From positions 2,643,650 to 2,707,649 of the forward strand of contig NW_017265136.1 in NCBI RefSeq assembly GCF_001638985.1: a DNA stretch of 64,000 bases, in the 5' to 3' direction. Below the pieces are notes generated by a model, which saw nothing but the letters and a program-made list of their open reading frames with translations, did no database searches and had not been told where the DNA came from. Source of the stretch: Phycomyces blakesleeanus NRRL 1555(-). Taxonomy: Eukaryota; Mucoromycota; Mucoromycetes; Mucorales; Phycomycetaceae. Both the position numbers and the translations under genes were made by a program. Shown here in pieces: positions 57,077 to 64,000 of the stretch. The stretch's first letter is position 1; each line of letters starts with the position of its first letter.

Positions 57077-57982
57077 TCATACGTCTTCTTGTAATTCTGA
57101 TTCGACTCCTCTCCCTTTCTTTTCCTTTTCCTCTTCTGCTTCCTCTTCTTCCTCTTCTTCTTCCTCGGCTTCATAGGCTATTATTTCCTTGAGTTGGGTC
57201 ATCAAAATAGGGGCAACCTTCAGCTGATCATTCAGGGAAGACTCCCACATATCATCTGTCATCTGACTTCTTGGACAGAATAGCGTTTCTTTAAAATGCT
57301 CATAGGCATTAGCGGGTCCATTAGAATCAAGTGCTTGCTGACAGTTGATAAAGAACTGAGGATATGAATCTGGGAACTTCTTGAGTCGATTTGGGAAGTT
57401 GCGGATGTTGACTAGATCGACATTGTCGAATTCTGGAGCATCAATAGACTCTTCGTCGTCGTCGTTCAGTTGGTTGCCATTAATGTCATCTGGTTCATTA
57501 CCAATGTACCCCACCAGATCTTTAAACCGATCCAATAAGGACGGGTTGGCCTCCAGAGCCTTTCCGATACGGCTCATCCAGGCTTCGTCATTCAATTGGC
57601 TGCGTGGGCAGTAGAGGGTGTTCTCGAACCGCGACCAGTTTGGCAAATGGGTCCTCAGAGGGTCGAAGAACATATGGTTGTGCTTTACGAGGTCACGCAT
57701 CTCGTTTTCTCGATCCCAGAGCGAGACCAGAATAGAGCTCGGGACGGCGTGCGCATTGAGGTCAATTGCCATCGGCTGGGGTGATTCTGTGGCGGTTGGA
57801 GACAGGATCTCTTCGTTCTTGAATTGCAGAGCCGGGTCAAAGGTTACGGACGATTTGCGAGGCTTCTGGGGTTCATTGATCGTAGGCAAAGGTGAAGTTA
57901 GGACATCCTCTGGTGGTGTCAATGGTCCATGCGAGTGTGAGTGTGAGTGTTGTAAGTTGGTTGTATTAATTGAGTGCTTCAT
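57077..57982 (-). CDS. Hypothetical protein with duplicated CPRSQ module
   Basis: Single-exon frame of 301 residues from the ATG complementary to 57980-57982 (MKHSINTTNL). After a His/Ser-rich start (SHSHSHSHG) and a Pro/Ser-rich region, two related modules appear. Residues 118-161 (RFENTLYCPRSQLNDEAW) and 229-271 (HFKETLFCPRSQMTDDMW) share F-x-x-TL-(Y/F)-CPRSQ-(L/M)-x-D-x-x-W, then a helix ending in L-x-x-(L/I)-(V/I)-x-Y. An acidic linker (about 172-190) separates them, and the tail is poly-Glu then Lys/Arg-rich. I do not recognise the family. The modules look helical and may bind a partner. It is divergent from the IFRD gene with a 675-base spacer. Confidence 0.8.
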   Translation of the reverse strand: MKHSINTTNLQHSHSHSHGPLTPPEDVLTSPLPTINEPQKPRKSSVTFDPALQFKNEEILSPTATESPQPMAIDLNAHAVPSSILVSLWDRENEMRDLVKHNHMFFDPLRTHLPNWSRFENTLYCPRSQLNDEAWMSRIGKALEANPSLLDRFKDLVGYIGNEPDDINGNQLNDDDEESIDAPEFDNVDLVNIRNFPNRLKKFPDSYPQFFINCQQALDSNGPANAYEHFKETLFCPRSQMTDDMWESSLNDQLKVAPILMTQLKEIIAYEAEEEEEEEEEAEEEKEKKGRGVESELQEDV

Positions 57983-58657
57983 CTTATTGTGTTGTATCAA
58001 TTTTTTGTTTGTTTATGGAAAGAGTTAAAACAGTATAGTTGAACAGAACAACGACAACAACAGCTATATATATAAAAAATAAAAATAAAGAGAAGCAATT
58101 AAAGCAATTGATGCTTCTTATAAAATTTACATGAGAGAAATAAAATAAAATAGACCTAAAGACCGCATGATATTTGTGCTCTTTGGCCTTACCACTTACG
58201 GTACTTGTAGAATAAATAAGACCAACAAAATCATACTAAAAATCTAGAAGATCCACCGATCGCCACTCTCTTTCTCCCGCCCACATCCTCCAACCCTAAA
58301 GCCCCTACCCCCCCTCTCCCACACTAAATCCTTTGCCCTTTATTTTCCTTTTATTAACAAAGACACTGAAAACAATAGACTACTTGATATTAAGCGAACC
58401 AGTCTTTATTAGTATATCTTTTCTTCTCAACAACATACTTCTTCTTATACTTCTTTATCAAGTAAAGAACCATTTATCACCCAATCAATCAACCAACCAA
58501 TCAATAATTTATTCAATCAATATAAATAAATGTATATATATATAAAAATGTGTGTACAAGTTGTGTGACAGTATTATGATGTGAAACCAGCTTTACGTCA
58601 CATTAACCAATAAAAGGGTTTTTGACTGGAGATATAGCCAACCGCCTTCCCTTTGCA
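57983..58657. promoter_or_regulatory. Spacer between divergent genes
   Basis: A C-rich stretch at 58260-58330 (CCACCGATCGCC to CCCCCCTCTCCC) and repeated CAATCAAC-like blocks near 58481-58525 precede the IFRD start. It is the likely promoter region for both genes. No element is recognised with confidence. Confidence 0.45.
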
Positions 58658-60962
58658 ATGCCCAAAAACTCTCATAAGAGTGTCAACCATGGTCTGTTTC
58701 GTTTTCCTCACAATCAAAGTACTGGGTCAGAGTTAGACGAGGAACGCGAGTCTCTGTCTGACAGCTCTGCTGGTCTGCATGATATTATTGATCAGGAGAG
58801 TTTAGTTGAAGAGATAGACAAGTACATAGATGACCTTGGAACAAATACCAGGTAAAAAAAAAAACAACAACATTATAGACTCTTTTTATATAATATGCAT
58901 ATATATATATTCTGCCCGCTACCCCCCCACTTGCAACTTGCAAAGTCCTTGATTTTTTATTCTATATTCAAAATAAAGATATATATTGGACTTCCTTATT
59001 CAAAGTACAATAATAATCTACACCTATATAGTCCACACCCGGGAACACTACTTTCCCTGGTACAGCTCCTGGCCCACCACTATTGTGGAAAATGCCTGGA
59101 GACCAATCGATCTGAAACCCTCCTTCGGTTATTAATCCGATTGCTCCGTAAGCCTGGCTCATTTCATGAGACTCTTCTGGCCATCCGGTCCATTGCTCTC
59201 GTGTTTCTCAACCAGGGTGATATAACCAAATCGCAACAAGATGTTCTTTATGCTTTGGTTGCACCACATCTCAAGAGCCTGATTCTAGAAGGAGGGAACC
59301 GAGCCGAGTTAAAGCACCAGGTACAGAAGACTATATATGTACTAATACTGATATCAACACATAAGAATAGCAGTAGAAGTAGTGGTATTAATAGTATCAG
59401 TAATAAGAATAATAAATAAAGGCAAGGTGGTAGAAGAAGAAGAAAAAGAAGAAAGTAGAAAGACAGAGCTTTTTTATAGAATTGGTTTACATATAATAAA
59501 AATTACATAACAATAAGTAAGAGAAAGAAAATATATGGAAAGAGAGTGTGAGTTATATATCTATATATATATATAATTGCTTGTATGCGTGTGTGTAAAT
59601 GTGTTTTGTGTGTAGAGCATGACTACGCTGGCAATGGTGACATTAATAGCTGCATCAGATGCGGATACCAGACAGAATCTTGGATTCTTTTACAGGATCT
59701 TCTTGACTGACGGGGCCCCTCTTCAGGCAGAGGACCCGGGTGAGTCGGAGATTCTGACCACTGGCCAGATACAGATCTTGGTCGAAACCAGTTTGTGTGC
59801 GTATGGACTTCTCTATGCTTCCTTGTATGGTGATGGCCGGGGAACCTGGGATGACGCGAGAGATGAGCTTCGGGGGTAAGTCTACGCGTGCAGAGTTTTC
59901 TTTTTTTCTTTTTTGTATTTAAGTGTACAATATATATATATATAACGTTGTCGGGTTAAAGACGGCTAAATGTTTGTATAACAAAACCCAAAAAAAAAAC
60001 AGTGTTATGACGATTCATTTGGATTTGATGGAATCGAGATCGATGGATATTCGCAAGGCCGCAGCTGAGAACATTGGTCTGATGCTTGAATCAACTGCCA
60101 CACTCTACAAAAAAGTAATAAAAAAATTATATAAAAAAAAGTAGGCTATTGAGTATAGAATAAATAAGAAGAAATAGAAATTTGACGGTTTTATTGTTAG
60201 ATGTCCAAATCTTTAAAATCAAACGATAGAGATACAGATACAGATACAGGTGCAGATATTAAGACAAAGACAGGAGCGGAAGCAGAAGCAAAAGCAAAAG
60301 CAGAGACAGCGACAGAAGCAGAAGCAGAAGCAGAAGCAGAAGCAGAAGCAGAGCCAAAATTTCAATCGCAATTGCAATCAGGGGCAGTAGAAGCAGCAGA
60401 AGCCATTAAAGCATTAAAAGATAATGACGATGATGATAATTGTATCAATACCAGTCGAATGTTTTCGATACTAAATCAATTGGCAGCACACGGTAACCGA
60501 AAGTACAAGAAACACGAAAGTAAGGACCAGCGCAACGTGTTCCGTCTAGTACTCCAAACTGCCGAACATGGGCTCGTTCCAGAAAAGAAGACCAAACTCG
60601 GTAAAAGGTTATTCGTCTTTAGGGGCTGGGGTAAGAGCTTATCTTTTTCCTTTTTCTTTTCCTTCTATTATTATTGTAGCTAGTTATAAAAAAATCAAAA
60701 GCTGAAGATAATGTTCTAATATATGTATAAAAAAAAACAATTGTACAAAAGCGCATATCTTGGAATTCGACGCATTTTTTGACGTGTTAGGACAAGGCCT
60801 TATTCAACACATTTATGTATGTAATGATTCTATTCTATTTATGATTTTGTGGTTTTAGAATTATTATTCAAGGTTCAATCACTAAACATAATTCTGTAGA
60901 ACAATGAAATTGTACAGGCTGTTTTTGGAGATGATTTGGTCAAGACGTCTGATCTTGACTAA
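58658..60962 (+). CDS. IFRD-family (interferon-related developmental regulator) protein
   Basis: Seven exons, 58658-58851, 59032-59320, 59616-59875, 60003-60114, 60201-60630, 60752-60816 and 60900-60962, give 470 residues. The N-terminal armadillo-like helices include LLSLVQLLAHHYC..ETLLRLLIRLLRKPG, TTLAMVTLIAASDADTR and MDIRKAAAENIGLMLE. The C-terminal IFRD motif is DQRNVFRLVLQTAEHG, then LFVFRGWAHILEFDAFFDVLGQGLIQHIYNNEIVQAVFG, which matches the family's end. Family members act in transcriptional co-regulation and, as shown for relatives, in binding inactive ribosomes. A low-complexity insert (about 295-340) of Asp-Thr then Ala-Glu repeats separates the halves. Start is the first Met that gives the usual short MPK-type N-terminus. 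Confidence 0.85.
60233..60355. repeat. Hexamer repeats (GATACA)n and (GCAGAA)n in IFRD exon 5
   Basis: In-frame hexamers that encode Asp-Thr and Ala-Glu dipeptide runs in the linker between the two halves of the IFRD protein. Confidence 0.8.
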
Positions 60963-63900
60963 CAAACACATACAATAATAACAACAATAATAATTACCAT
61001 TATAATCGTCATTATAATTATCATTATCGGTTTTATTATTTTGTGTATGTGTGTGATTGAAATATCTAGACAATAAAATCATTAAACACAGAAAAAAAAC
61101 GCAAACAAGCAAGCAATCAAGGGCCTTTGATGATCCTAAATCAATAGTTAGGATAATTGTTAAAATTCTGTATCACTTTTTTGGTTTTTTTTTGTTACAA
61201 AACTAGTAAAAACACAAGGTAAAGTACAAAGCTAAAAAAGAAACCTAAAAAAGGACTAAAAGCTAAATGTTTGAAGGAAAGAAAGAAAAAGAACCGTATC
61301 TAGGTAACAAAGACAAGATACAATGACGAAAGGGACTCGGACTCGGATTAAAAGAAAGTGATAGAAAAAAAAAAAGGGGGGGGGGTGTATGAGAGGGAAC
61401 TCTTTATTATAACCCCTTTGACAAGTCAGAGTAACACGACCATAGTCATCAATTAAAGCATTTAAAGAAAAATTTAGCAACAACCAACAAACAACCAACC
61501 AAAAAAATAAGGTGATTTTACGTCCACTTTATTATTATTATTATTATTATTATTAAAATATAATATAAACTATATATATATACAAATTCTTTTTCCTTCT
61601 TCCACTTCTTCTAGCCCTATTGCCGCGGAATACCCAAAGGCACCTATATATATATATTTCTTTTATTTATTTATATAGTGTTTGAAGCTAGAAGAGTCTC
61701 GAAGACCAAGAGTATTGTAAATAAAATAAAGAGTGTATACTGATATTTATGTATCCATGTATCCATGTGTGTATTTGAGCATTTTCATTATATACAATAT
61801 ATATATATAATATTATTCATAGGATAATTATCCGTCAATTTCAAGATGGATAACAAAATATGTTGTAAAAACCAATTAGCTACAGGCTTTTAGTAATTAT
61901 TCATTGTAAATAGGCTTTACAAGGATATAAGATATTATTATATTATTCCTCTTATTGAAGAGCCGAAGATCTAATCTTTATAATTTTGTATCTATATTAT
62001 TGATAATTACTTACACACTATAGCCTGCCTTACCTTGTCTTGTCTTGTCTTGTCTTGCCTTGTCTTGTCTTGCTTTCATATAGATTGCTATTGTGAATTT
62101 AGGTGGGTATCAATGCAACAAGGAAAAGGAAATGGTCTGCGTACACAGAAACAGAAGATCACAATCCACCAAACCCAACATTTGTACCACAAGTCAATAA
62201 ACGAAAAAAAAAAACAAGAAGAGCTTGTATTCCCTTTGTTCTACTTGATCTGATGAAGTTGATCAAAAGCTAATTTCCATTATATCGAACGAGTTTTTCA
62301 CTCTCTTTTTTCTTTTTTTCAAACAAGAAACAAATAATTATGCTTAAAAATTATGACCCATTGTGATACAGCAAGAATAAAAGAAAAAAGAAGCGCATCA
62401 CTTTTATACATACCTATATAAATATGCTTCTCTTTATTACACTACTTCTTGTTGCTACTCTTTTTTTTTTCTGTATGCTTCTTTCTTCCTCTCTATTTTC
62501 TTTGTATACCAGATATATATGTATATTCTTCTATGTTTCTATTTTCTTTATATATATATAATTTATAACCAAATCTAGCGTCTACACGTGGTTTAAACCT
62601 AATATGTCTAAAAGCTGTATCCATGGAAACCAATCGAATATTTATACATATAATAAAAAAAAAATTTACATTGTCGATATAATAAATTATTTCGATTATC
62701 GAGTTTTGAAGTGTACAAAGTGCATTTTTATAACAAGGGTCTGACCGGTATTTTTTTTTATATATATACATTTATTTCCTTCTGTTCCTAATTTTTTTTT
62801 CTCAAGTTAAGTATCCGATATTTTTGAGGTATTTTATTTATTTCTTATGTACTTTTACATACTTTTTTTTTATTCTTATTAAAAAAAAAAAAAAAGCCGT
62901 CTTTTTCAACCCAAAAGAAAGAAAGAAAGAAATATATATATAAAAATCTTAATTTGTGCCTGTGTTTATGCGTATGAATGTGAAAGTAACGTAATCTTTT
63001 ATAAATGACTTGATATATATACTTCCATGGAATACTAAAGAAAATGGGAATAGAAAAAAGAATGAATCTATATTTTGAAAGGTACTTACTTTGTGGAATT
63101 CACGAAAAAGAAAAAATAACAAAAATATATATATATACAAATATAATATCACACGCACACGCACATCACGCACCCAATTTCTACCCATAATTCTACTTAT
63201 TCATAACACATCACATTAAAACAATAAAAAATAATAAAATTCCAAGTCAATTCAATTCAAAAAAGAAAGTCAGTTCAAAGTGTGATAATAAAAGTATTTG
63301 CCTAATATATACACATGTTTTATATTATGTAACACAGATGTCTTACTAATTTGGATGCTGATCGATAGGTAAGCTACACTTTTAGATGCGTGTTACATAC
63401 CACATGTGAATTTAACAAAAAAAAAAAGGAAACGAAAAAGAAAAGATTATTTCTTTCGTTTCGTTTCCTCTTCTTATTTTATAACCAATTAAGATTTACT
63501 ATTACTTGGATTTGTTTTTTTTTATTATTCATTTACTTGACAGTATATACATTATACGTATTCAGGAACCCAAAAAATAAAAAATAAATAAATCACTAAA
63601 CAACAATAGAAAGAAAGAAAAAATCACCATGGCAATAAATAAAAACTTACTTTTAAATATTTAGACTTGTTGTCATGACTACTATTTACTTTACTATTTT
63701 TAATAAAGAAATCAAAAAGTATTCTTTGTAATGAACAACGTGGCCTACAAAAGAGCGGGACGTATAAGCATGAGTATATATATATATATAACAAATAATA
63801 AAAAATAAAAGAGACTATAATTTGCGCTTATTTTTTTTTATAACATATTCTCAGCTAAAGAAAGCGAGAAGAAACAAAATGGGCATTTGCTTTATAAAGA

Positions 63901-64000
63901 ACCATAGGCCGAGTCTGAACGAGGTCTCTTTTTTTTTTTGCTGGTTCTTTCTTTCTTTATAAAAATATAGAATAATAAAAGGATTCAAAGTATATAAATA
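60963..64000. other. Terminal 3 kb, no supported gene
   Basis: AT-rich with poly-G at about 61375-61385, (ATT)n at 61531-61553, (CTTGT)n at 62034-62073 and many poly-A/T and TA tracts. Short frames here are low-complexity. A gene could begin in the flanking DNA beyond 64000, but nothing in the window shows it. Confidence 0.5.
62034..62073. repeat. (CTTGT)n pentamer microsatellite
   Basis: About eight CTTGT/CTTGC units in tandem. Confidence 0.85.

Noticed and set aside
1..64000. tRNA or 5S rRNA genes
   Set aside because: Looked for internal B-box-like GGTTCGA motifs on both strands; those present lie in protein-coding exons or lack an A box and acceptor stem.

Overview
The window is eukaryotic and almost certainly fungal. 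It is very AT-rich outside exons and crowded with simple-sequence repeats. The genes are split by many short GT-AG introns (about 50-600 bases). The set of fungal-type families (SIP3-like BAR-PH-VASt protein, Fzo1-type mitofusin, Hpc2/ubinuclein, PIG-U, fungal glycerol-phosphate acyltransferase, delta-12 desaturase, PPxY alpha-arrestin) and two transposon-derived-looking single-exon genes point to an early-diverging fungus, most likely Mucoromycota. This placement is inference; no rRNA or barcode is present. I found no tRNA, rRNA, CRISPR, bacterial operon or viral gene. All exon models were joined by eye: reading frames were kept across GT-AG sites and, where I know the family, checked for continuity with it.

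Layout. 0.6-3.0 kb (minus): secreted beta-helix protein. 5.7-6.0 kb (minus): small PPxY membrane protein. 7.1-10.4 kb (plus): Ku70 without a SAP domain, including a GC-AG intron. 11.1-12.6 kb (plus): alpha-arrestin. 14.0-15.3 kb (plus): delta-12 fatty acid desaturase. 16.2-16.9 kb (plus): stand-alone FAR1-like zinc domain. 18.2-20.2 kb (plus): glycerol-3-phosphate acyltransferase. 22.0-23.0 kb (plus): ribosomal protein eS27. 23.9-26.0 kb (plus): PIG-U. 26.4-28.7 kb (minus): mitofusin. 31.4-33.7 kb (plus): Hpc2/ubinuclein. 34.2-39.3 kb (plus): LAM/SIP3-like contact-site protein. 48.6-52.6 kb (minus): MCM2. 52.8-53.5 kb (plus): gag-like protein head-to-head with MCM2. 57.1-58.0 kb (minus): unknown protein with a duplicated CPRSQ module. 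58.7-61.0 kb (plus): IFRD-family protein.

The 39.3-48.6 kb interval is the accessory part. It holds a decayed direct duplication, three diverged copies of a roughly 290-bp dispersed repeat, a tandem pair of 225-bp units and a 24-bp minisatellite that is open as an octapeptide repeat. It also holds an acidic low-complexity gene preceded by its own 50-bp tandem repeat. In the 225-bp pair, one hairpin has its central 5 bases in opposite orientation in the two copies; this is the most unusual signal in the window.

The core genes do not form a pathway or cluster. Loose themes are lipid metabolism and membranes (desaturase, acyltransferase, PIG-U, LAM protein, mitofusin) and DNA/chromatin (Ku70, MCM2, Hpc2/ubinuclein).
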